Source of the DNA: Prevotella sp.
Lineage (GTDB): Bacteria > Bacteroidota > Bacteroidia > Bacteroidales > Bacteroidaceae
Assembly: GCA_017410365.1 (NCBI GenBank)
Contig: JAFQQY010000033.1
Span: forward strand, 1 to 64,000
Length of the DNA: 64,000 nucleotides
Direction of reading: 5' to 3'
Program-made: the position numbers and the translations under genes
Notes under the pieces: generated by a model
The model's database searches: none
The model's input: only the letters and a program-made list of their open reading frames with translations
What the model was told of the DNA's origin: nothing
Shown: positions 16,488 to 24,547 of the stretch, one piece after another
Position numbering within the stretch: position 1 is the first letter of the stretch
How the letters are laid out: every line of letters begins with the position of its first letter

Positions 16488-17403
16488 TTACAATTTCGTT
16501 ATAAGTTGTTTGGTACTCAATGTTATCGAAAAATTCTTCAAATCTTTCCTTGTCAGTAACTTTGCGAGTGTTATAACGAAACGCAAATTCATCAAAATAT
16601 CGGTGCATATGAGCACCGCTACACATATTATAGCAACCAGAGAAAGAACGTTTGCAGAAATTTCCCCAAAAGCCTTCAATGTTATTTGTATAGGCATCGT
16701 CAATTACATATTTACCCTTGCCGTGGTCAACTACCTTATGGTTATACTCTTTCTTGATTGTATTATATCCTTGCCACTCATCCATATAGAGCATAGCATC
16801 TTTATCTACAGTTTCACGTATTGGTTTGGTAAGAGATTTAGACTTGGTGTCTATTGTCACTTTACATACGACAATGCCGTTACGTTGTAGCATACCCATT
16901 ACGGCTGTCTTGTCTGCATGGGAGCGACCTTGTGATTTGGGTAATCTCTTATTCTTATGACGAAACTGATTCTTGCCTCCAACAAAAGTTTCATCAAGTT
17001 CTATTTCGCCAGCGAGCAGTCCGCCAGTATAGACGAATGCGCCACGGATTTTCATTAGCATAAGCCAAGCAGATTTGGGTGTGATACTAACGTCTCTTGC
17101 TAATTGTAATGCAGATAGACCTTTCTTTCTGGAGGTAAGCAGATAGATTGCGAAAAACCACTTCCAAAGAGGTATTTTAGAGCCGTGAAATATCGTGCCA
17201 ACCGTGACATTAAAATTCTTACCAGTTTTTCCGCAACGATATTTCCCGTCACCACGCTTGTAAACTTTTGCCTCTGAATCGTATGGAGATACTACTCTTT
17301 TAGGCCAACGTTTCTTTTCCAGAAACCTAATGCAACTTTGCTCTGTGGGGAATGCCTTGTGAAAGTTGCTAAAATCCGTGAAGTTTAATTTTACCTTTTT
17401 CAT
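16285..17403 (-). CDS. IS1595-family (ISXO2-type) transposase
   Basis: The gene encodes 372 residues. The N-terminal part follows the IS1595 zinc-ribbon layout but keeps only Cys57 of the expected four cysteines (SPYDSEAKVYKRGDGKYRCG). The DDE-type domain shows EIELDETFVGG (Asp137), LYMDEWQGYN (Asp208), TNNIEGFWGNFCKR (Asn241/Glu243) and the ISXO2 signature HRYFDEFAFRYNTR. A lysine- and glutamine-rich tail from about 330 is extra. It is the only mobility gene seen between the terminal inverted repeats, and the 8-bp target duplication is what this family makes. It should catalyse cut-and-paste or cointegrate movement of the whole element. Confidence 0.92.
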   Translation of the reverse strand: MKKVKLNFTDFSNFHKAFPTEQSCIRFLEKKRWPKRVVSPYDSEAKVYKRGDGKYRCGKTGKNFNVTVGTIFHGSKIPLWKWFFAIYLLTSRKKGLSALQLARDVSITPKSAWLMLMKIRGAFVYTGGLLAGEIELDETFVGGKNQFRHKNKRLPKSQGRSHADKTAVMGMLQRNGIVVCKVTIDTKSKSLTKPIRETVDKDAMLYMDEWQGYNTIKKEYNHKVVDHGKGKYVIDDAYTNNIEGFWGNFCKRSFSGCYNMCSGAHMHRYFDEFAFRYNTRKVTDKERFEEFFDNIEYQTTYNEIVNEFKERNRRQLLEIADEQWPIWKEEQERKEQAKEEKKAKKAAQQQAKVEAAFKAGFQAGQESQASQG

Positions 17404-17891
17404 ATTGACAAATCTTTAAGTTACTTACTTTGTCATAAATAACTTTGCAAAGGTTTTGTCACGATATTAAAATTCCTTTAGATTGTTAAAATTGACAAGA
17501 AGTTAATCCGAGTTGTTCGTTTGGAAATTGGGGAAATGTTCTATTAACATAAAGTTTCTTAACAGCGTTTTATAATATCGGAGTGCTTGGATGGCTGTAG
17601 TCCCAACTGACGAGTAGGCGGTGCGTTGCACCTTGGAAGCACTGACTAAAAATATAATATGAGCCCCGCAGCAGTGGTAGGACTCTCATATGCTGCAATT
17701 TTCGTTCTTTGAATACATTATTATATAGTGCTGTGATTTGACGATTAGGAGTTGAAACCATACTCAGGTTCAGGGTATAAGTGACGGGAAGACAATTCTG
17801 GTGCGGTCTGCCAAAGCAAGGAAATAGGAAAGTAGCAAAGAACGGCACTATTATTTATAAGAGGACTGAGGGAGAGTTCATTCACACCAGA

Positions 17892-18005
17892 TTAACGTCT
17901 TGTATAATACGCAACAAGTTCCCATTGGCCCTGAGAGTTGCGCTCAAAACGTGAAAAGAGAAATATTAAATTATCCATCTTTATTCGTTGTTTTGATTTG
18001 GACAT
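17892..18005 (-). CDS. Possible 37-residue peptide
   Basis: An ATG at 18005 opens a frame reading MSKSKQRIKMDNLIFLFSRF and ending VAYYTRR. It lies downstream of the leftward promoter-like box near 18085, and the same frame stays open for another 45 codons past the stop. Composition is protein-like, but length and lack of known relatives leave it doubtful; the region may be a structured RNA instead. Confidence 0.2.
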   Translation of the reverse strand: MSKSKQRIKMDNLIFLFSRFERNSQGQWELVAYYTRR

Positions 18006-18203
18006 TTAAAGTGTCCTTGTTAAATTGAGCGTTCTGTGTATAGAGTTCCCTCAGTCCTTATTTCTTTGTCATTCTTTTGCGGTTGCAAAGGTACAAAATA
18101 AAATCCGAATAATGACAACGTTTAGAAAAATAGCCGCTTACCACTTAGCAAACGGCTTTGTTATTATGATGGCCACGGCAGTGCCACGCTTGCGTCACGG
18201 TTG

Positions 18204-18222
18204 GGCCACGGGAGAGCCACGG
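18204..18222. repeat. Right subterminal repeat GGCCACGGGAGAGCCACGG
   Basis: This stretch matches 3937-3954 near the left end at 17 of 18 positions, in the same orientation. Further GCCACGG copies lie just to its left (18174-18190). Clustered motifs inside both ends of a transposon are typical of accessory transposase-binding sites. Confidence 0.6.
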
Positions 18223-18236
18223 CTTTCAAAAAATCA

Positions 18237-18261
18237 TGGGGTATTTTCGTAAACGGTCACC
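18237..18261. repeat. Right terminal inverted repeat of the transposon
   Basis: Read on the minus strand it begins GGTGACCG and contains TACGAAAA, matching 20 of 25 positions of the left end (3725-3749). It also supplies the final 11 foreign codons of the truncated Cas8c reading frame. Confidence 0.87.
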
Positions 18262-18269
18262 CTCACGAT
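18262..18269. repeat. Right target-site duplication CTCACGAT
   Basis: This is an exact copy of 3717-3724. On the minus strand it reads ATCGTGAG and carries the last native cas8c codons before the element. Confidence 0.9.
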
Positions 18270-19748
18270 TACTGATTTCTTGAATTCTCTCTAAAACAGC
18301 AAACAATCTGCCGCAGAGATAACCTTGGTTTCTGTTTTCTTTGTCTAACATAATATCTATTTTTTGTTCTTTATTCTTTAATCTGTTGAGATATGCCTTG
18401 ATGATAGCGGCACGAGTTGTAACCCACCCTTTTTTATATGCATCATCCCATTTTTTATTATCTAATCCTGCTCGAATTCGTCTCATGCAAGATGCGAATA
18501 GTGGCTGTGGATAGGATAATCCTTGAAATATACTTTTTACAACAGCTTCTGGTAGATTGGGTGTTACTTCAGACACCTTGCCATCTAATGTCACAGCTGA
18601 AAGAATTGAACGTAAACCCGAGTATGGTTTCTGCTCTTTTCTTCCGTCAACAATCTCCATATCAAGGAAATGACGATTAATAAGTTCTGCAAAGTCTTTC
18701 AAAAGTATTTCCGCCCAATATGTTACAGCAATACGTGCCGAGTTTGGGGCTAAACCTAAAATATAGAACCTATCATCCAATGAAGTTTTTAGGTTGCCTT
18801 TATATATAGCTTCAAATACCTTTCTAACTTGTTCAATTTTTTTGTTAGGGTCGTCATTATTCTCTTGGAAACCAAACATACTGAAGATACCGTCTTCTAC
18901 CATACGTCCTGCTTCGTTATTATTAGAAGCCCAGAAGATAAAGGTTCTGTTTCCTATAAAGAATTTATTGCGGGAATTAGTACGTAATAAATGATTTAAT
19001 GCTGTTGTGTATGCAAACTCGGCAAACTCTGAAATAGGGGCATTTAGCCCCATCTTTTTCCCATATGAATCGTATCCTGAACTTACTTGAAACGATACGA
19101 GTTTCGCATTGCTCTTACCTTTATTTATATATGTACTATAGGTCGTATTTACTGGCTTTGCCTTTTGGCCTGTTACAAGACACAATGCAGACTCATTCTC
19201 ATTCACAACATTGTCTATCTTGTTCTTAATTACCTCTTTGTCTGATGCGGATAATACTGAATTCCCAACTATGCGGAATGTAATATTTTTGTTTAAAGAC
19301 CTACATAACCCTTCCCAATTCGGATCTTTTTGCATAGTTTCAATAGTATTCTGGTTATACTGTTGATAAAAGAGATACACAGCCTTTACATATTCATTAT
19401 CAGGCAAAACACAATAAAGCAATTTTACATCTTCTATAAATGCCTCATAATTTTTTTTATTCTTTTTAATCTCTTCTGCTATATTTATTTGTTTTCCAAA
19501 CTTAACTTCTTTCAACCCCAACACATACGAACCGTTATCGCCAAGGCAGTGCGGTATAGGGGAAGAAGTTCTTTCTTCTGGTCTAAATGTCAGTAAATCT
19601 ATTCCATTATTGTCTCCCAAAGATTCAAAACCTTTGAATTTGCCGTTTTTATCAATTAAAATGGCATATCTGAAGTTTACAAATGCTGTTTGATAAGGTG
19701 GCAAAGCGTCTTTGCATCTCTCATAATAGTCATAAAGTGCTTTCAATA

Positions 19749-20459
19749 TCATCTCAATACCTCCTCATTATTTCTTGGTGGAACAATAATAACTCCATTC
19801 TCCATCTTTGCGCGATAGAACATCGCTGGTGGATTCTTCAAGTCGGTTTCAAAGTCCATATCATAAAGCATGATGCCAAAGTCATGGTTGTCTAGGATTG
19901 ATAGTTGCAATTTCTCATTTGCAGGATTTACAAGTCTGAAATTGGCTACACATTCTCTTGTGCCAAGATATGGTTGATTAAAACATTGCCCCTTGCTTGC
20001 ACGACGTTCAAACATGGCATTGTATTTACCTGGATTCTCATTCTGTCGTTCGTTTGTGTCAAACAGACTTGGTTCTTCGTTTTTTCTAAGCTCTTTTCGA
20101 ATAAATACTAGTTTTGCCCATAGCCTGTAACGTACATCTTTCAACATCAGACTGTTCTTTTGCTGACGTTTGTCTTCGATGTAGATGGAACCAGATTTCA
20201 AATTGCCAACAGCACCAACTTCATTTCGCCTAATATTACACCACTTTATTGGATTAAGAACTTCAATCTTTGTAACCTCCCACCTGATAGCAGGTTTCCA
20301 AAAGATCGCCTCAAAGATGGCACGGGCTGCAGATGGGGTAATAACATCATAGCTAACACGCTCAACCTTTAGTTCCGGGCGTGTAAAGCATGCATAATCA
20401 CCCCAAACTTCCAAACAAAATTCTTTATCGTGATATTCCATATGTTTATTCATCGTCAT
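19749..20459 (-). CDS. cas5: Type I-C Cas5 (Cas5d), crRNA-processing nuclease
   Basis: This is a 236-residue Cas5d. In I-C systems this subunit replaces Cas6, cuts the crRNA precursor in the repeat and caps the 5' handle. Recognisable parts are CLEVWGDYACFTRPELKVER, YDVITPSAARAIFEAIFWKP, ending in the family segment with WEVTKIEVLNPI, and RASKGQCFNQPYLGTREC. Its start overlaps the Bro-N gene by 14 bp and its end overlaps cas8c by 4 bp, so all three are one translation-coupled unit. Met1, Met3 or Met7 could be the start. Confidence 0.94.
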   Translation of the reverse strand: MTMNKHMEYHDKEFCLEVWGDYACFTRPELKVERVSYDVITPSAARAIFEAIFWKPAIRWEVTKIEVLNPIKWCNIRRNEVGAVGNLKSGSIYIEDKRQQKNSLMLKDVRYRLWAKLVFIRKELRKNEEPSLFDTNERQNENPGKYNAMFERRASKGQCFNQPYLGTRECVANFRLVNPANEKLQLSILDNHDFGIMLYDMDFETDLKNPPAMFYRAKMENGVIIVPPRNNEEVLR

Positions 20460-21309
20460 TGTTTGAATTTTCTATTTGTTTATTATCTTTCTGTCCTTCA
20501 AAAAATCTTTTAGCAGAGAGAACAGAAACTACAGGTCTGCCTGTTTTTGACTCCAATTTTTCTTTTGCAACTCGGGCTACTTCACCTCCCTCAGATGCGC
20601 ATTGCATATTTTCTGAAAAATCTTGTGGATTCTTAGCTTTAGTGATGCTTGTGGTTGACAACTCCGCCAACATGTTAAGAACGAGTTCCTCATTAGTCAT
20701 GTTATCTCGAAGATTCTCTTTCCCTAAGCCTTTAAAGCGTTTGTATTCTTTAGCAGTCTTGCCTGCCCATGTCTTATAAATAATATCAGTAAGGGTGGCA
20801 TATTGTATGCCTTCTTCGACATTGTGCAGTTTCCACTGGTCAGTCAAATCCTTGCGAATTTCAATGCTCTTAAGCCGTTGGTTTATCCAATTATCAGAGT
20901 ACCCCAATCGTTTATAGTCAAGTAAAGCCTGATTGATGCTTAATTCAGGATCTTGCATTTGATCAAGTCGCTCTGCTGCAACTTGTGCCATCCATCGTTT
21001 AAAAGGCTCTGCCTTGGGTGAAGGTATTGATTGGATAATGCGGAAGACCCCTTCTGTATCTGCTGCAATCTCTTTATGATGTTTCCCGTCGGCACTGGTC
21101 ATCTTAACTAGGGTACAAATTGTACCCCAGTTGGCTTTTAGCTCAGAATCACGGCTTTTCATCTTCTTGATATATTGTTTGGGATCTTTGCTGTCGGTTA
21201 AAACCTCAACAATATCGGAGATTGAGAAAAACCATTTTTCTAATTCATCATCCCAGACAGTACGGACTTTCTTCTCTTCGAATATCTTTATAGATTCCTT
21301 TTTTGTCAT
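20446..21309 (-). CDS. Bro-N / DinD-like protein inside the cas operon
   Basis: The gene encodes 287 residues. The N-terminal about 110 residues have the Bro-N/antirepressor layout (VRTVWDDELEKWFFSISDIV, VLTDSKDPKQYIKKMKSRD, then DTEGVFRIIQSIPSPKAEPF). The remainder, including GYSDNWINQRL and a Lys/Glu-rich C-terminal part with VAKEKLESKTGRPVVS, resembles DinD-type relatives. Such proteins are DNA-binding factors linked to phages or DNA damage. It is 3 bp after cas3 and overlaps cas5c by 14 bp, so it is expressed as part of the cas operon. Core I-C operons do not normally include this gene. It may be a regulator, a repurposed antirepressor or an anti-phage partner. Confidence 0.8.
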   Translation of the reverse strand: MTKKESIKIFEEKKVRTVWDDELEKWFFSISDIVEVLTDSKDPKQYIKKMKSRDSELKANWGTICTLVKMTSADGKHHKEIAADTEGVFRIIQSIPSPKAEPFKRWMAQVAAERLDQMQDPELSINQALLDYKRLGYSDNWINQRLKSIEIRKDLTDQWKLHNVEEGIQYATLTDIIYKTWAGKTAKEYKRFKGLGKENLRDNMTNEELVLNMLAELSTTSITKAKNPQDFSENMQCASEGGEVARVAKEKLESKTGRPVVSVLSAKRFFEGQKDNKQIENSNNDDE

Positions 21310-21312
21310 ATT

Positions 21313-23487
21313 TTATATAATATAAGTTTCTTCAAGCCATTTGTTGTCAGTTACCAATCCTACCTTGTTATCATAGAATTTTGGAGATTGTATGCCATAG
21401 ATACCTTCTAAAATTTCTTCTATAGCACCTGCTTTATTGAGAATGTCAAAATCTCTTTTCCTGATATTCACGGAATATTGTGACATATTCCTCATTAGGT
21501 TGTAGGATATTCCATCCGTTTTTAACCTATGCACAAAATCCATGCCACACTTCCAATTGACAATCACAGATATTGTGCTGTCATCTATAAGTTTAAATTT
21601 ATTTGATGCTTCTTCAAATTGCATTTCTTGTTTATACAATAAATCTTTAATGTTTGCTTTGTCAAAATTATCAATTCTGGAATGGAGTTGATAAAAATAT
21701 TTATTCATTGCTTCTGGAGAAAACCAGTCGATATTATCATTATACACATTCTTCCGTGCGTTATTCGTTTGCGTGATAAATCCAGATGGCAATTTGTTTT
21801 CTAAGGCAAAGACATATGTTGTGCATATTCCCAACTTTCCCTCCCTATTGCATCTTCCTGCAGCTTGCAGAATAGAATCAAGTCCAGCTTCCTGTCGGTA
21901 CACAACTGGGAAGTCTATATCAACTCCAGCTTCTATAAGTTGCGTGGCAATAACTCTTATGACAGTATTTGAATTATCCTTTAACGCTTTTTTTATTTCC
22001 AGAATAGTTTCTTTTACATGTTCTGGACACATCATTCTTGAAAGATGGAAACACAAACCATCTTTAGGCAAACGAGTATATATTTCTTTTGCATCCTTTC
22101 TTGTATTGACAATACACAATACACGTTGATGTTTGCCAATTTGACAAGCAATTTGTTCATAAGATTGTGGATTGTCATTAATTTCTAGTTTTACTCGTCT
22201 AAGCCTATCATGCAAATTTGCCTCATGGGGTATTATTTCATGAATATGTGGTAATGCATCAAATCCTACCATTGGATTACATCCATTAATTCTACCAGAC
22301 AAGATTGGCTGACTTGCTGTTGTAAATAAAACAGATACGTTGAAAATACTGTTCAATGTATTGAGTACATCTACAATAGGACGAAGAAACGCCATTGGCA
22401 GTGTTTGAACCTCATCGAGTATGATTACACTATTTGCAATGTTATGCAGCTTACGGCAATCTGAAGGTCTGTTGCTGAATAAAGATTCAAATAATTGAAC
22501 GTTGGTAGTAACTATTATTGGATAATCCCAGTTCTCTGTCGCAAGTCTTAATTTCAGTGATAATTCTTTTTCAATATTGGCAGATGTGTTTACATTAGAA
22601 TGATGTTCAAGAACATTCTCACAACCGAATATACTTTTTAATACCGATGCCGTTTGGGTTATAATACTTGTGTAAGGTATGGCAATAATAATACGTCTTT
22701 GCTTATTTGTTTTGGCATGGCGTAAAGCCCATAGAATTGAAGATAATGTTTTGCCGCCTCCTGTTGGTACTGTCAGACTATAGAAATCAATGTCGCCACT
22801 GCTTTGATTTATGCAATAGTCTTGCACTTCATTCCTTATTTTATTGACATCTGTATCTTGTGCATTATTCTTCAAACAATTAAGGTGAGATTCTAATTTT
22901 GTTAATAATTCCTCAATAGAAGATTTTCCTCCACGTAATTTACTTTGCTCTGGTTGCATGAACTGCTCAGTATCTAAATAATCGGCATCAACCAAACAAC
23001 TATATAGCATACGTATTATATGGTTGATGTCTTCTCGCCTTTTTGCTGGAGGCAAATTAAGTTTTGCTTCTATTTGAGGAATTGCAATGTCAGAAGGTAA
23101 CTCTTTTTTAAGAACAAATGCTTTGTCTCCTTCATCATACAATCCCCTATGATGCCCCATGATAATATTGTCAATAAATTGATAATATGGGGGATTGTTG
23201 AATAGTTTCTTGGCAATTAATGCTCCTACATAGGCATGATTATAATCACCATCCACATGAATGTTTTCGTATCCACTGGCTGACTTTATATGTTGTTGGA
23301 ATGTTTTCTGTTCCTTTCCCTTGTCATGCAGCAGTCCTAAAACTTTTCCCCATTCGCTCATACCAAATGAATCTGCAAACTCTGAGGCGAGTTTTGCAAC
23401 TCCTGCCTGATGTTTTTCGTTGGATTGAAATTCCCAATGATTATTATCATCTTTTTTGATATGAGATATTATCATTTTGCTATTCAT
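21313..23487 (-). CDS. cas3: CRISPR-associated helicase-nuclease Cas3 (type I-C)
   Basis: The gene encodes 724 residues. The N-terminal HD nuclease shows LLHDKGKEQ (His54-Asp55) and HAYVGALIA, with GHHRG at 111-115. The superfamily 2 helicase follows: Walker A VPTGGGKT at 240-247, DEVQ box at 358-361 in ILDEVQTLP, SAT-like FTTASQP, and motif VI QAAGRCNREG. Cas3 unwinds and degrades the non-target strand once Cascade is bound. It is the first gene of the minus-strand cas operon. Its coding sequence is complete, but without an intact Cas8c it should have no recruitment platform. Confidence 0.96.
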   Translation of the reverse strand: MNSKMIISHIKKDDNNHWEFQSNEKHQAGVAKLASEFADSFGMSEWGKVLGLLHDKGKEQKTFQQHIKSASGYENIHVDGDYNHAYVGALIAKKLFNNPPYYQFIDNIIMGHHRGLYDEGDKAFVLKKELPSDIAIPQIEAKLNLPPAKRREDINHIIRMLYSCLVDADYLDTEQFMQPEQSKLRGGKSSIEELLTKLESHLNCLKNNAQDTDVNKIRNEVQDYCINQSSGDIDFYSLTVPTGGGKTLSSILWALRHAKTNKQRRIIIAIPYTSIITQTASVLKSIFGCENVLEHHSNVNTSANIEKELSLKLRLATENWDYPIIVTTNVQLFESLFSNRPSDCRKLHNIANSVIILDEVQTLPMAFLRPIVDVLNTLNSIFNVSVLFTTASQPILSGRINGCNPMVGFDALPHIHEIIPHEANLHDRLRRVKLEINDNPQSYEQIACQIGKHQRVLCIVNTRKDAKEIYTRLPKDGLCFHLSRMMCPEHVKETILEIKKALKDNSNTVIRVIATQLIEAGVDIDFPVVYRQEAGLDSILQAAGRCNREGKLGICTTYVFALENKLPSGFITQTNNARKNVYNDNIDWFSPEAMNKYFYQLHSRIDNFDKANIKDLLYKQEMQFEEASNKFKLIDDSTISVIVNWKCGMDFVHRLKTDGISYNLMRNMSQYSVNIRKRDFDILNKAGAIEEILEGIYGIQSPKFYDNKVGLVTDNKWLEETYII

Positions 23488-23502
23488 TTATTAGTTTCTG
23501 CA

Positions 23503-23537
23503 AAAATAATAAATATTTCCCAAACCCAAGCAACAAA
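23503..23537 (-). promoter_or_regulatory. cas3: Probable promoter of the cas operon
   Basis: Upstream of cas3 on the minus strand is TTATTTTTGCAG, close to the Bacteroidetes -7 form TAnnTTTGC, with a TTTG about 20 bp further upstream. It lies some 20 bp before the cas3 ATG, leaving a very short leader. Exact positions are approximate. Confidence 0.4.
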
Positions 23538-23968
23538 AATAAATTGCAAGGCTTGCAAATTAAGGTTTTTTGTGGCGGGGGCTTTAAGACAGGAGGACAA
23601 AGTTTTTAAAACGCACGGACAGAAGAACAGAAAGGCTTTCGTTTATCGTTCTGCATTATTCGTTTTTTTTATCGCCACTTCAGAGTTCTGAAACGGCCGT
23701 TTACGACATCTAAATGGGCCGATTAGCACTCGTAACTGCACCACTTTTGAGATGTAAACAGACAAGGAGTTTTCACCTTGCATCGTGCAATAAAATTCTT
23801 AAAATTACTTAAAAGCATCGAAAAAGCGCCCAAAAATGTAGGTAAAATTTTCTTATACACTGCATCTAACGCACATTGTATCAATTGGTTAACCATAAAA
23901 ATGTAGGATGTATGAGAAATGTTGAAAATATTTTCTTGGGAGTGTTGTGACGCGTAAATTTATGTATA
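23538..23968. other. Gene-free stretch upstream of the cas operon
   Basis: No credible coding frame is present. Two small hairpins occur: CAAGG/CCTTG and TTGCA/TGCAA around 23770-23810. A GGTTAACC palindrome lies near 23887-23894. I see nothing else that can be named. Confidence 0.5.
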
Positions 23969-24547
23969 GGGATTCTGGGATTTTTTTGACACAAAGACAG
24001 ATTTTTATTCTAAGGATGTTGGGATTTAAGGGATTGGTTTTGACATATAGACAGGTTTTGTTTATTTGGACAGAGAGACAAATTTTATTCTAAGGATATT
24101 GGGATTTAAGGATTGGTTTTGACATATAGACAGGTTTTGTTTATTTGGACAGAGAGACTGATTTTATTCTAAGGATATTGGGATTTAAGGGATTGGTTTG
24201 ACACAAAGACAGGTTTTGTTTATTTGGACAGAGAGCCAGATTTTATTCTAGGGATGTTGGGATTTAAGGGATTGGTTTGACACAAAGACAGGTTTTGTTT
24301 ATTTGGACAGAGAGCCCGATTTTATTCTAAGGATATTGGGATTTAAGGATTGGTTTGACACAAAGACAGGTTTTGTTTATTTGGACAGAGAAACTGATTT
24401 TATTCTAAGGATATTGGGATTTAAGGGATTGGATTTGACATATAGACAGGTTTTGTTTATTTGGACAGAGAGACTGATTTTATTCTAAGGATATTGGGAT
24501 TTAAGGGATTGGTTTGACACAAAGACAGGTTTTGTTTATTGGGACAG
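23969..24547. repeat. Tandem array of about 80-bp units
   Basis: Seven near-full copies and one partial copy stand head to tail. Each carries the landmarks GACAGGTTTTGTTTATTTGG, TTTTATTCTAAGGATATTGG and GATTTAAGGGATTGG in order. Copies alternate between GACATATAGAC and GACACAAAGAC variants, and some lack one G in GGGATTGG, which suggests slipped-strand or recombinational copy-number change. The apparent open frames inside are by-products of the repeat. The array sits about 480 bp upstream of cas3. Confidence 0.9.

Larger units (their letters stand above)
17404..18236. other. Right-end non-coding region with RNA-like structure
   Basis: About 830 bp lack a convincing gene. The segment 17575-17700 is less AT-rich than its surroundings and folds well on paper: AGTGCTT/AAGCACT (17582-17588 with 17637-17643) encloses GGTGC/GCACC (17620-17632), and ATATGAG/CTCATAT forms another hairpin (17657-17691). 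GGACTGAGGGA at 17863-17873 pairs with TCCCTCAGTCC at 18047-18057. A TACCTTTGCA box, the Bacteroidetes promoter form, faces left near 18082-18091. Subterminal GCCACG motifs cluster at 18170-18222. Together these suggest a minus-strand RNA of unknown role plus transposase-binding sites. Confidence 0.5.
3725..18261. mobile_element. DGR-carrying IS1595-type transposon inserted in cas8c
   Basis: The 14,537-bp element is bounded by 25-bp imperfect terminal inverted repeats and an 8-bp direct duplication of target DNA. Its only recognisable mobility gene is an IS1595/ISXO2-type transposase near the right end, on the minus strand. The plus-strand half is a tail-fibre-like operon ending in a diversity-generating retroelement. 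The minus-strand half has small unknown genes, structured non-coding DNA and the transposase. No integrase, terminase, portal, capsid, tail-tube or relaxase gene was recognised. The alternative reading, that a short IS1595 element and a phage remnant arrived separately, is disfavoured because the inverted repeats and duplication flank the whole assembly. Confidence 0.88.
18226..19752 (-). pseudogene. cas8c: 5' part of cas8c (csd1), truncated by the mobile element
   Basis: This frame encodes 508 residues, of which the first 497 are native Cas8c (Csd1), the large subunit of the type I-C Cascade that recognises the PAM and helps recruit Cas3. Family features include ALYDYYERC at the start, CLVTGQKAKPVNTT, the FYILGLAPNSARIAV motif and YLCGRLFAVLERIQE near the end. 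The last 11 residues (GDRLRKYPMIF) are read from the transposon inverted repeat. The natural C-terminus is at 3435-3724. The 5' end overlaps cas5c by 4 bp. Without its C-terminal helical bundle the protein is unlikely to support interference. Confidence 0.93.

Noticed and set aside
17570-17848. 92-codon minus-strand frame in the right-end region
   Set aside because: Composition is not protein-like, it has no credible start context, and the DNA shows nested hairpins better explained as RNA or structural DNA.
18025-18252. 75-codon plus-strand frame over the transposon end
   Set aside because: It runs through the subterminal repeats and the inverted repeat and crosses the promoter-like box.
3725-18261. 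A degenerate Mu-like or other prophage
   Set aside because: No phage transposase of the MuA type, no packaging, head or lysis gene, and the 8-bp duplication fits IS1595 rather than the 5 bp of Mu.
24303-24488. 61-codon frame in the 80-bp tandem array
   Set aside because: It is a translation of the repeat unit (ILRILGFK repeated) with no independent support.
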